From: an uncultured Hippea sp. | GTDB lineage: Bacteria; Campylobacterota_A; Desulfurellia; JAADFJ01 | DNA: 17,774 nucleotides | Direction: 5' to 3' | Assembly (NCBI GenBank): GCA_913009315.1 | Contig: CAJVZA010000039.1 | Coordinates: 1 to 17,774, forward strand | Part shown: in pieces, positions 1 through 7,032 of the stretch | Position numbering within the stretch: position 1 is the first letter of the stretch | How the letters are laid out: each line of letters begins with the position of its first letter | The notes under the pieces: model-generated | The model's database searches: none | What the model saw: only the letters and a program-made list of their open reading frames with translations | What the model was told of the DNA's origin: nothing | Made by a program: the position numbers and the translations under genes

Positions 1-1
1 G

Positions 2-892
2 TTTGTTGACAGTTTGATTGGATTAAAAATCAAAAAGAATAATCCCGATATGTTATGGATTGCTGATATGGGAGATACACTCTATGCCCCATATTATTCT
101 AAATGGAAAAGGCGGATTAATGCCCATTATGAAAGGAAAATTTTGGAGAAAGCCGATAAAATAATTTTGACCAATAACAATGTACTGGATATTGTTAGCA
201 AAAAATATAATATTGAAAGAGAAAAATTTGAAATAATCAAACAGGGCTTTTCTTTGCACTCTTTAGGGCAAGAATATAAAAATAAACGGCACAAAAATGA
301 CGATTTTACACTGCTATTTACGGGCACATTTTACAAGAAGTTTAGAGATCCTGCCAATTTATTTAAGGCATTATCTGCATTGAATATCAAGTTTAGGTTT
401 ATTATTGCAGGCAGAAATGAGGCATTTATGAAAAAATGTGGAATAATTGCCGATAAAATTGAGTTTCTCGGATTTATACCGTATAATAAATCGTTAAAGT
501 TGCAGCATAAAGCGGATGTTCTGGTTCATATCAGCAACCGGCAATCTTATCAGATTCCGGGCAAGTTTTTTGAATATCTTGGAAACAGGAAACCTATATT
601 ATGCATTGCTTATAATGATAATGATGAAACAGCTGAATTAACAAAACAATTTAATGTCGGTATTGTATGCAAAAATGATGTCAATGATATAAAAAAAGTT
701 GTTTTAAGATTGTATAATCTATGGGAAAAAGATAAACTTAACGATTTCCTTAACTTCAAGGATGAAGATTTAAGGCAATATTCTTGGGAAGCTGGAGCAG
801 AAAAACTGTGCCGCCTGATAGAAGGCAGGGCTGCTGAAGATAGTGAAACGACAAAGCGTGCAGACGAGATTGCTTCGCTGCGCTCGCAATGA
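2..892 (+). CDS. GT4-type glycosyltransferase, 5' end outside window
   Basis: The reading frame is open to the left edge, so the N-terminus is missing; the TTG at 14 is only an internal codon. The visible part (about 297 residues) has the look of a two-domain GT-B glycosyltransferase. An N-terminal-domain end contains ADMGD and 'KADKIILTNNN', then comes a strand 'FTLLFTGTFY' opening the nucleotide-sugar-binding domain, and late 'KFFEYLGNRKPIL', which corresponds to the donor-binding region of the family. It probably transfers a sugar from a nucleotide donor to a lipid-linked glycan at the inner face of the membrane, given the wzm/wzt exporter downstream. The last eight codons and the stop codon lie inside a REP-like repeat, so the C-terminal tail may have been altered by insertion of the repeat. 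The donor and acceptor sugars cannot be read from the sequence. Confidence 0.8.
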   Translation, partial: FVDSLIGLKIKKNNPDMLWIADMGDTLYAPYYSKWKRRINAHYERKILEKADKIILTNNNVLDIVSKKYNIEREKFEIIKQGFSLHSLGQEYKNKRHKNDDFTLLFTGTFYKKFRDPANLFKALSALNIKFRFIIAGRNEAFMKKCGIIADKIEFLGFIPYNKSLKLQHKADVLVHISNRQSYQIPGKFFEYLGNRKPILCIAYNDNDETAELTKQFNVGIVCKNDVNDIKKVVLRLYNLWEKDKLNDFLNFKDEDLRQYSWEAGAEKLCRLIEGRAAEDSETTKRADEIASLRSQ

Positions 893-893
893 C
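866..893 (+). repeat. REP-like palindromic repeat, copy 1
   Basis: This unit begins GAGATTGCTTCG and ends CTCGCAATGAC, with ATTGC/GCAAT able to pair across a GC-rich centre. The shared sequence with copy 2 extends slightly 5' (AGACGAGATTGCTTCG at 862 and at 1006). It overlaps the end of the upstream glycosyltransferase and supplies its TGA stop. Similar ATTGC...GCAAT elements are dispersed through many bacterial genomes; assignment to that class is by pattern recognition only. Confidence 0.75.
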
Positions 894-926
894 AAAGAGA
901 AAGGTGCCGCGATGACTTTTTCTCCC

Positions 927-958
927 GTCACTGCGAGGCCGCAGGCCGCGGCAGTCTC
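927..958 (-). repeat. REP-like palindromic repeat, inverted diverged copy
   Basis: Starting GTCACTGCGAGG and ending GCAGTCTC, this is the reverse complement pattern of copies 1 and 2, with changes (for example CAC for CAT). It has its own hairpin core, CTGC..GGCC-GCA-GGCC..GCAG. Its opposite orientation to copies 1 and 2 gives the cluster a mosaic, BIME-like layout. Confidence 0.65.
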
Positions 959-1009
959 AATTTGTGTCTGTAATCTGTGAGATGTGTCAGTGAAGCAATA
1001 ACCAAAGAC

Positions 1010-1043
1010 GAGATTGCTTCGTCGCTCCGCTCCTCGCAATGAC
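1010..1043 (+). repeat. REP-like palindromic repeat, copy 2
   Basis: This is the longest copy, running from GAGATTGCTTCGTCGC to TCCTCGCAATGAC. It is six bases longer than copy 1 in the centre. The two ends ATTGC and GCAAT pair to form an imperfect GC-rich hairpin in otherwise AT-rich DNA. Confidence 0.75.
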
Positions 1044-1056
1044 AAGGAAAACGTTC

Positions 1057-1066
1057 TCGCAATGAC
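1057..1066 (+). repeat. REP-like repeat, 3' end only
   Basis: The ten bases TCGCAATGAC repeat the 3' end of copies 1 and 2, 13 bases after copy 2 ends. This looks like a partial duplication of the unit, but it is short enough that chance cannot be excluded. Confidence 0.4.
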
Positions 1067-1110
1067 ATAAAGAACAAAATATGATATTATGAATAAAATG
1101 GGAGTCTTTA

Positions 1111-2160
1111 TTGTTTAAAAAAAAATCGGTCCTGATAGATGGACGAGTTCTAAAACATGGTGCCATAAGCGGCGTTGAGCGATATACGATTGAGATTGTT
1201 GACGGTTTGAAAGCTATAATGCCGGATGCGATTGATGTTGCCGTACCTTCCGTTAAAAATGGGTGGCAGCAGCATTTGTGGGAACACACGAGCCTATACG
1301 CAAAATCCAGCAGATATAAGCTGCTTTTTTGCCCTGCTAATGTCTGCCCGATTATAAAACCGAAAGGTGTAAAATTTATTACAACAATTCACGATCTCTC
1401 TTTTCTTGATTATCCCGATTCATTCAGTCTGTCATACAGACTTTATTATAATTTACTTACCGAAAGGGTTTTAAAACTTTCCGATGCAGTAATCACCGTT
1501 TCAAATTTTGAAAAAAATGAACTAATAAGAAGATATCCATTGATAAAAGAAAAAATATATGTTATTTATAGCGGGGTAAGCAAAGAATTTTTGAACTGCA
1601 GCGTGAATCATAAAAAAGAGGATTACATATTGTATGTCGGAAATCTAAGCAAAATAAAAAACTTTCATGGACTTGTAAAAGCGTTTAATATAGTTTATAA
1701 AGATATAGGTAAAAGACTTATTGTGGTAGGAGTAAAACCAAAGATAATGAAACTGGATGATTCTGTTGAAAAGATTCTTGCAGATATTCCCGATGAATAT
1801 ATTGAATTTAGGGGACAGATAAACGATATCGACACCTTGAAGGAGCTTTACAAGAATGCCTCTGTCTTTCTGTTTCCATCGTTATACGAGAGCTTCGGTT
1901 TTCCAGCGCTTGAGGCAATGGCTTGCGGTACTCCCGTCATAGCGTCAAATAGGGCGGCAATGCCGGAAATATGCAAAGATGCGGCTTTGTATGTTGATCC
2001 ATTGAATATTGATGATATTTGTGATAAAATCAGCATACTAAATAGCAAAACAGATTTAAGAACCGGTCTTATAGAAAAGGGAAAGGCGAGAGCGAAGTTG
2101 TTTTCCTGGAACAAAACCGTAAATAAGCATATAAGGTTGTTTGAGCAGCTTTTGACATGA
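1111..2160 (+). CDS. GT4 glycosyltransferase (Glycos_transf_1)
   Basis: A 349-residue GT-B glycosyltransferase of family GT4, normal length. The N-terminal acceptor domain opens with 'VLIDGRVLKHGAISGVERY', a glycine-rich start typical of mannosyltransferase-like GT4 enzymes. The C-terminal donor domain starts near 'YILYVGNLSKIKN'. The retaining-GT4 EX7E motif is intact at E260 and E268 (ESFGFPALE), followed by ACGTPVIAS. The start is TTG at 1111, chosen because GGAG at 1101-1104 sits six bases upstream and no better in-frame start exists after the stop at 1090. It most likely adds a sugar to the lipid-linked O-polysaccharide or capsule chain in the cytoplasm. The wzm/wzt genes follow on the same strand. 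The sugar specificity is unknown. Confidence 0.9.
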   Translation: MFKKKSVLIDGRVLKHGAISGVERYTIEIVDGLKAIMPDAIDVAVPSVKNGWQQHLWEHTSLYAKSSRYKLLFCPANVCPIIKPKGVKFITTIHDLSFLDYPDSFSLSYRLYYNLLTERVLKLSDAVITVSNFEKNELIRRYPLIKEKIYVIYSGVSKEFLNCSVNHKKEDYILYVGNLSKIKNFHGLVKAFNIVYKDIGKRLIVVGVKPKIMKLDDSVEKILADIPDEYIEFRGQINDIDTLKELYKNASVFLFPSLYESFGFPALEAMACGTPVIASNRAAMPEICKDAALYVDPLNIDDICDKISILNSKTDLRTGLIEKGKARAKLFSWNKTVNKHIRLFEQLLT

Positions 2161-2197
2161 ATGATAAAGATATATATCTGAATAAAGGATTATAATT

Positions 2198-2302
2198 GTG
2201 TATAAAAAGACTAATATAGAGATAAAAGTATTTAACGGACTTGGCAAAAATATTGTTACAGAGGGCGATGATATCAAAAGCAAGTTCGAATGCTTCCTGT
2301 AA
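2198..2302 (+). CDS. possible small ORF upstream of wzm, unknown
   Basis: A GTG-started frame of 34 codons (VYKKTNIEIKVFNGL...) preceded by AAAGGA at 2184-2189, eight bases from the start. It ends 22 bases before the likely wzm start. It could be a short leader peptide, the frameshifted N-terminus of an ancestral longer Wzm (some Wzm/KpsM-like proteins have an extra N-terminal stretch), or chance. No family is recognised. Confidence 0.22.
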   Translation: MYKKTNIEIKVFNGLGKNIVTEGDDIKSKFECFL

Positions 2303-2324
2303 TCTGCCGGGATTTCACTTTAAA

Positions 2325-3107
2325 ATGCTGATTGATTTGAATAGACAAAGATTAAAATACTATTTAGATCTTATTATTGTTCTAACAAAAAAAGAGATAA
2401 AGGTACGCTACAAAAATAGCATGTTGGGCTATGCGTGGTCGATTGCCAACCCTTTGCTTTATGCGCTGATTTTTTATTTTGTGTTTAAGATTATAATGCG
2501 TTTTCAGATAAAAGATTATTCCCTGTTTCTAATCTCGGGTCTGTTTCCCTGGCAATGGGTAAACAACTCTATTATGGGCAGCGCAGTATCGTTCATCGGT
2601 AATGTTTCGCTAATTAAAAAAGTCAGATTTCCTCGTCTGTTTCTGCCGCTTTCTCAGGTACTCAATGATGCTTTCCATTTTTTGGCTTCGATTCCCGTAA
2701 TCATAATATTTCTGCTTTTTTACGATAAATATCCTTCAATAACCTGGCTATACGGCATACCTCTGCTTATTATCCCAACCTTTCTCGTGGTTTACGGTTT
2801 TTCGCTTGCCGTTTCTTCTGTTAATCTTTTTTTCAGGGATCTCCAATACTTGATAGCTCTTTTGCTCACTATACTTTTCTATCTTACCCCAATCTTCTAC
2901 ACCGTAAAATTTGTTCCCGAAAAATACAGGTATCTTATTTATATAAATCCGTTTACTCCGCTGATTACAAATTGGCGTTCTCTTTTTATGCGGAATATAT
3001 TTAATTGGGACAAATATCTGCTCTCTTTAGCTTATGGTCTATTTGTTTTTATAATAGGTTATCTTATTTATAATAAACTTAAGGATAGGTTTGCGGAGAT
3101 GATATGA
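2325..3107 (+). CDS. wzm: polysaccharide ABC exporter, membrane subunit (Wzm-type)
   Basis: An integral membrane subunit of the ABC-2 / Wzm-KpsM class that, with the ATPase encoded next, moves lipid-linked polysaccharide across the inner membrane. The N-terminal signature 'LTKKEIKVRYKNSMLGYAWS' is characteristic of the family. About six hydrophobic segments follow, including 'FYLTPIFY' before the last helices. Here the start is placed at ATG 2325 (260 residues), which matches the usual beginning of Wzm proteins a few residues before the amphipathic helix. In-frame alternatives are TTG 2241 and ATG 2268, the latter with AGAGGG close upstream. No strong ribosome site precedes 2325, so the start is uncertain. 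It overlaps wzt by four bases (ATGA), indicating coupled translation. A TTGACA at 2152-2157 lies upstream but has only a weak -10 partner. Confidence 0.9.
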   Translation: MLIDLNRQRLKYYLDLIIVLTKKEIKVRYKNSMLGYAWSIANPLLYALIFYFVFKIIMRFQIKDYSLFLISGLFPWQWVNNSIMGSAVSFIGNVSLIKKVRFPRLFLPLSQVLNDAFHFLASIPVIIIFLLFYDKYPSITWLYGIPLLIIPTFLVVYGFSLAVSSVNLFFRDLQYLIALLLTILFYLTPIFYTVKFVPEKYRYLIYINPFTPLITNWRSLFMRNIFNWDKYLLSLAYGLFVFIIGYLIYNKLKDRFAEMI

Positions 3108-3817
3108 GTGAACCGGTTATAATAGTTGACCATGTTTCTAAATTCTTTTCTCTTCATTATGCAAGCGGAATAAAGGAGCTGCTATTTCATCTTCCAACTT
3201 ATATTAAAGAGGCAAAAAGAAAACGGTTTTTTGCGTTGAATGATATCTCTTTTAAAATAGAGAAGGGAGAATCGTTTGGAATAATCGGGCCAAATGGAGC
3301 GGGCAAAAGCACTATTCTGGGGCTGATAGCAGGCGTTTTGAAGCCGAATTCAGGCAAGGTGACAACAAAAGGGCGAATTGCTCCGCTTCTTGAACTTGGC
3401 GCCGGTTTTCATCCTGAATTGACCGGAAGAGAAAATATCATTTTGAATGCAATAATTCTTGGGATGACAAAGAATGAGGCTCAGAGTAAGATGGATCGGA
3501 TAATTGATTTTTCAGAACTAAAGGATTTCATCGATCAGCCAATTCGCACATACTCCTCCGGTATGATAGCGAGACTTGGTTTTTCGGTCGCAGTTCATGT
3601 TGAACCCGAGATATTGTTGATAGATGAGATATTGGCGGTAGGCGATACAAAATTTCAGGAAAAGTGTATAAATAAAATGATGTCTTTTAAAAAGATGGGA
3701 GTTACCATAATTTTTGTAACACACAGCAGGGATCAAATAGAGAAAATTTGCGAAAGGGTGATAGTTATCGAAAAGAGCCGAATTCAAAAAATAGAAAAAA
3801 TAGGCAAGAAGATTTAG
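3104..3817 (+). CDS. wzt: polysaccharide ABC exporter, ATPase subunit (Wzt-type, short)
   Basis: The nucleotide-binding subunit that powers export through Wzm. In order: Walker A GPNGAGKS (residues 62-69), the motif 'LLELGAGFHPELTGRENI' (95-112) typical of O-antigen/teichoic acid exporters, ABC signature YSSGM (150-154), Walker B ILLIDE (170-175) and the H-loop histidine H207. All catalytic positions are intact. At 237 residues it contains only the ATPase domain. It lacks the C-terminal carbohydrate-recognition domain found in longer Wzt proteins that check a chain-end modification, so it is of the KpsT/TagH-like short type. It ends 16 bases from the end of a convergent gene. Confidence 0.93.
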   Translation: MSEPVIIVDHVSKFFSLHYASGIKELLFHLPTYIKEAKRKRFFALNDISFKIEKGESFGIIGPNGAGKSTILGLIAGVLKPNSGKVTTKGRIAPLLELGAGFHPELTGRENIILNAIILGMTKNEAQSKMDRIIDFSELKDFIDQPIRTYSSGMIARLGFSVAVHVEPEILLIDEILAVGDTKFQEKCINKMMSFKKMGVTIIFVTHSRDQIEKICERVIVIEKSRIQKIEKIGKKI

Positions 3818-3833
3818 AATACTCGGTTTTTGT

Positions 3834-5258
3834 TCAATATGCTCCATCTTTTTTCAATACTACTCTAATAGTTTTGAACAATATGACAATATCAAGCCAT
3901 AAAGACCAATTTAAAACATACCACGAATCAAGCTTTAGTCTGCTGTTAAATGTGAGTTTGTTTCTTCCTGAGACCTGCCATAGACCTGTAATACCGGGAG
4001 AGATCAGCGATATTATATCGCTATAATTCTTAATGCTATCATTAATCTCTTTCAAAAGATAAGGTCTTGGACCCACAAGACTCATCTCTCCTTTTATAAC
4101 ATTAAAAATTTGAGGCAGTTCGTCCAATGATGTTTTTCTTAAAAATTTCCCGATTTTTGTTACTCTTGGGTCAAAATCTTTCAACTTTTTATATTTTGCC
4201 CATTCTAATTCAGCTTTCGTATTCTTACTTAAAAAATCGGCTAAAATTTCGTCAGCATTGATATACATAGTCCTGAATTTAATACATTTGAAGATTTTTT
4301 TATTTCTTCCAAGTCTATTTTGAACAAAAAAAACAGGACCTTCGAATGCTAATTTAACGACAAAAGCCATAATAACAATTAAAGGTGAAGACAAGATTAA
4401 AATTATCAGACTCATTACAATATCAAATAGTCTTTTTAGGAATTTGCCAAATTTTGATTTGAGATTGTTTTTCATTTTTATTAAAAATAGTTCCCCCATA
4501 AACAGATGATACAGCTCTGCATTCAGCATGGAAATTCCTTTCAAGTCAGAAATAAGCAGGACTTTATTAACGGTTTTCTGAATGCTATATACTAAATTTG
4601 ATAATTCGTTTCCTTTTAAGGCCGGTATAGCCACGATAACAGTTGAAATGTTGTATTCATTTGCCCAATTTTCTATTTCTTCTATTTTTCCTAAAACAGG
4701 GAAATGTCTATTTCCTATTTCAATTCGCTTTTTAATATTATCTTTATTATCATCTAAAAATCCAACAACTTCATATCCTAAATGTTTTTCCCGTTTCAAT
4801 GCTTTTAAAATAATCTTTCCTGCGTCATCGGCACCAACAATCAAAACATTCTCTTTCCATATCCCAAGTTTAAATAAGATTTTTTTACCAAAATACCTGA
4901 ATAGAGAAAAGACGAATATGCTTATAACCCATAAAATAAGCAATGTTAGTCTGGATACTTCACCACTCAATTTACCTAAGGCTATAAAAATAAAGATTGC
5001 AAAAATATACAATGTAACAGTCTTGACTATTTTTCCTATTTCATCCCACAGGGAATATCTTTTATAGTAAAGACCCGCATAGGCAAAAAATAGAATAAAA
5101 ATAATAGGCATCCACCAAAAATGAATATAATTCCCTAACGTTACAGAAGAAACATTAACGTTGCCAATATGAATATTTCTTCTTACCAAGACGGCAAAAT
5201 ATAAAGATAAATAAAAACCTATTAAATCAATAAAAACAAGAGAAAGCACTCTATACAT
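3834..5258 (-). CDS. wbaP: undecaprenyl-phosphate sugar phosphotransferase, WbaP-like
   Basis: A polyprenol phosphoglycosyl transferase of 474 residues, the length usual for WbaP/WcaJ. It moves a sugar-1-phosphate (galactose or glucose in known members) from a UDP-sugar to undecaprenyl phosphate, the first step of polysaccharide assembly. Four hydrophobic helices lie near residues 5-25, 48-64, 77-94 and 104-122. A Rossmann-like CoA_binding_3 domain follows ('NVLIVGADDAGKIILKAL', 137-154), then the re-entrant membrane helix (about 277-305) and the catalytic domain. That domain has 'KCIKFRTM', the catalytic Asp-Glu pair D379/E380 in SLDELPQ, 'MSLVGPRP', 'PGITGLWQVSGRN' and a C-terminal GAY. It lies 12 bases behind the glycosyltransferase on the same strand, so the two are probably cotranscribed. 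Galactose versus glucose specificity cannot be told, so the gene symbol is tentative. Confidence 0.92.
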   Translation of the reverse strand: MYRVLSLVFIDLIGFYLSLYFAVLVRRNIHIGNVNVSSVTLGNYIHFWWMPIIFILFFAYAGLYYKRYSLWDEIGKIVKTVTLYIFAIFIFIALGKLSGEVSRLTLLILWVISIFVFSLFRYFGKKILFKLGIWKENVLIVGADDAGKIILKALKREKHLGYEVVGFLDDNKDNIKKRIEIGNRHFPVLGKIEEIENWANEYNISTVIVAIPALKGNELSNLVYSIQKTVNKVLLISDLKGISMLNAELYHLFMGELFLIKMKNNLKSKFGKFLKRLFDIVMSLIILILSSPLIVIMAFVVKLAFEGPVFFVQNRLGRNKKIFKCIKFRTMYINADEILADFLSKNTKAELEWAKYKKLKDFDPRVTKIGKFLRKTSLDELPQIFNVIKGEMSLVGPRPYLLKEINDSIKNYSDIISLISPGITGLWQVSGRNKLTFNSRLKLDSWYVLNWSLWLDIVILFKTIRVVLKKDGAY

Positions 5259-5270
5259 CTTGCTTAAGTG

Positions 5271-6383
5271 CTATTCATTTTTTCCAAAGAAATCAATCGT
5301 TTTTTTCGTAACAAACGCCTTAAATTCTCTCTTAAACCGCTTCTTGCTAAACCTCTCTGCATTTTTCCTTATATCGTAAGGATCGAAGCTATTCTCTATC
5401 TGCTCAAAACCTTCAATGGCTTCCGTTAAGCTGCTTGCCGTCTGTTCCTTAAAGAAAATACCTGTTTTTTTATCTATTACTGTTTCTAAAGCTCCGCCTT
5501 TATTGAAAGCTATAACGGGAGTCCCGCATGCCTGCGCCTCAACACAGACTATGCCAAAATCGTCTAATGATGGAAAAATTAAGGCTCTTGCCCTTTTTAA
5601 ATACTTATTGATAACAGCTTGATTCTGCCAGCCCAAAAATTCAATATTGCCTTTAGCCTTCTTTTGCAAAGATTCTCTATCTTCACCATCACCTATAACT
5701 ATTAGTTTTTTGCCCAAGGCATTAAAAGATTCTATAACTATATTTGGTTTTTTATAAGTGTTTGCTAATCTGCCGATGAATATATAGTAATCTTCCTTCT
5801 GCGTATTCAACTCAAATTTTTCAATATCTACAGGAGGATAAATCACTATTGAATCCGTTTTGTATATTCTTTTTATTCTTTCGGCCACAAAATTGGAGCT
5901 CGCTATAAAATAATCAACATTTTTGGAGTTCTCAACATCCCAATGCCTCATATATTTGACTGTCAATGCAAAAGGCATTTTTTTGAATTCGGGCAACTCT
6001 TTTTTATAGTCTTTATACAGATCCCATACATATCTAAAAGGAGTATGACAATAACAAATATGAAGCTGATCTTTGTTTTTTTTGATGCCTTTAGCCACAG
6101 CATGAGATGAGGAAATAATCACCTTATAATCTTTTGTATCAAAACCGTTTACTGCCAAAGGATAAAATGGAAAGAAATTTTTGTATGATTTTTTTATATT
6201 CGGTATCTTTTGCAAAAAGGACGTTTTAATATCGGCATTTTCCAGCTTTGTATTATAAATTGATTGCCTATCGCAAAACAGAGTATAAATGGGGGGCTCG
6301 TACAGATCATAAATTTCTTCCAATACCTTCTCTGCGCCGGCAAATTTGGTCAACCAATCATGAACTATGACCATCTCTTTCAC
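5271..6383 (-). CDS. GT4 glycosyltransferase, WbaZ-like mannosyltransferase
   Basis: A 370-residue GT-B enzyme. The start 'MVIVHDWLTKFAGAEKVLEE' and the internal 'YCHTPFRYVWDLYKDY' (111-126) are hallmarks of the WbaZ-like GT4 group, which usually transfers mannose in O-antigen synthesis. The donor site contains 'IFIGRLANTYKKPNIVIESF' and 'DDFGIVCVEAQACGTPVIAF'. The first position of the EX7E motif is Asp (D274) instead of Glu, paired with E282, and the usual Pro of FGIVPVEA is Cys. The start is GTG 6383 with AGGT eight bases upstream; the in-frame ATG at 6374 is an equally plausible start. It is probably cotranscribed with the PGT gene that follows 12 bases later. The exact sugar is unknown. 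Confidence 0.88.
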   Translation of the reverse strand: MKEMVIVHDWLTKFAGAEKVLEEIYDLYEPPIYTLFCDRQSIYNTKLENADIKTSFLQKIPNIKKSYKNFFPFYPLAVNGFDTKDYKVIISSSHAVAKGIKKNKDQLHICYCHTPFRYVWDLYKDYKKELPEFKKMPFALTVKYMRHWDVENSKNVDYFIASSNFVAERIKRIYKTDSIVIYPPVDIEKFELNTQKEDYYIFIGRLANTYKKPNIVIESFNALGKKLIVIGDGEDRESLQKKAKGNIEFLGWQNQAVINKYLKRARALIFPSLDDFGIVCVEAQACGTPVIAFNKGGALETVIDKKTGIFFKEQTASSLTEAIEGFEQIENSFDPYDIRKNAERFSKKRFKREFKAFVTKKTIDFFGKNE

Positions 6384-6834
6384 AATTTAGTACCTATTTG
6401 ACATTGCTTTCACAGAAACTAAAAAATTTTTAATTAAATTTTCCATAAAATTACTTTTTTCATCTTTTATTTATCAAAACCTCTCACATTTAACATTTGC
6501 AATATCCTGTAAAATTTTTCTTATTTTCTTATTATAGTTCTCAATTTCATAAATACCAGTATTATGAATTGTTATGAATTGCCTTACAAAAAATTACATG
6601 CAAAATTGTATCACTACTTCATATAAAAATCTATATCAAAATGGCAACTCTCTGGAAGAAAGATAAAATAATGCTATTTTTCTCTTCTCTTTTTAACGCC
6701 TTTGCCATCGTTCTCAATTCTTAGAACCCGCACAATCTTTGTTTTTTGGAGCTAACAATACTATCTCCGCCGGCAGGTGTTGTGCGACGTAATCACTATT
6801 TCTATTATATCACATATATCAGAAAAATTACATT
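6384..6834. other. gene-free AT-rich stretch upstream of the radA fragment
   Basis: No credible ORF was seen on either strand across these 451 bases. The left half should hold the promoter of the leftward glycosyltransferase/PGT pair, but no convincing box pair was found. At 6729-6735 and 6780-6786 there is an inverted repeat, CGCACAA / TTGTGCG, with GGAG (6748-6751) and CTCC (6765-6768) nested inside. It could fold, but the arms are short. The stretch may be degraded DNA left by the same rearrangement that truncated radA and the second PGT gene. Confidence 0.5.
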
Positions 6835-6863
6835 TTGACAAATTGCCTCGATTGTGCAATTAT
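6835..6863 (+). promoter_or_regulatory. possible sigma70-like promoter for the radA fragment
   Basis: TTGACA at 6835-6840 is followed after 17 bases by AATTAT at 6858-6863 (four of six matches to TATAAT). Transcription would start at about 6870, next to the ATG at 6871, so the message would be almost leaderless. The -35 box is perfect, the -10 box is weak. Confidence 0.3.
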
Positions 6864-6870
6864 TGGCAAT

Positions 6871-7032
6871 ATGAAACGTAAATTTGTATGCACTCAGTGC
6901 GGCTATAAAACTTCGAAATGGTTCGGAAAATGTATATCATGCGGGGCTTACGGCGCCATTGAAGAACTGAATGAAAAAAAGGATTCCGTCATGAATATTC
7001 CCGAAGAATCGTGCTTCTGTTTTTTATTTTAA
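6871..7032 (+). pseudogene. radA: radA 5' fragment (zinc-ribbon only)
   Basis: The 53-codon frame opens with 'KRKFVCTQCGYKTSKWFGKC' and continues ISCGAYGAIEELNE. This is the N-terminal C4 zinc ribbon (CxxC...CxxC) plus the following conserved stretch of RadA/Sms, the RecA-like recombination-associated ATPase. RadA is normally about 450 residues; nothing of its Walker motifs or Lon-like domain follows. After about residue 40 the RadA resemblance stops and the frame ends at TAA 7030-7032. From about 7003 another frame encodes the interior of a WbaP-like protein, so the two gene pieces were joined by a deletion or recombination. The ATG at 6871 corresponds to the normal RadA start. A free zinc-ribbon mini-protein could be made, but there is no sign that it is functional. 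Confidence 0.75.

Noticed and set aside
866-1066. CRISPR array
   Set aside because: The repeats occur in both orientations, are unevenly spaced and palindromic, with no uniform spacers and no cas genes nearby.
4582-5067. 161-codon open frame on the + strand
   Set aside because: It lies opposite the full-length WbaP-like gene, whose motifs are unmistakable; the antisense frame shows no family features.
6721-6790. tRNA or structured RNA gene
   Set aside because: Short complementary arms exist but no cloverleaf, T-loop or CCA-type end could be drawn.
6835-6870. TTG at 6835 as the start of the radA fragment, adding 12 residues
   Set aside because: RadA proteins begin just before KRKFVC, so ATG 6871 fits; the TTG is part of a TTGACA box and has no ribosome site.
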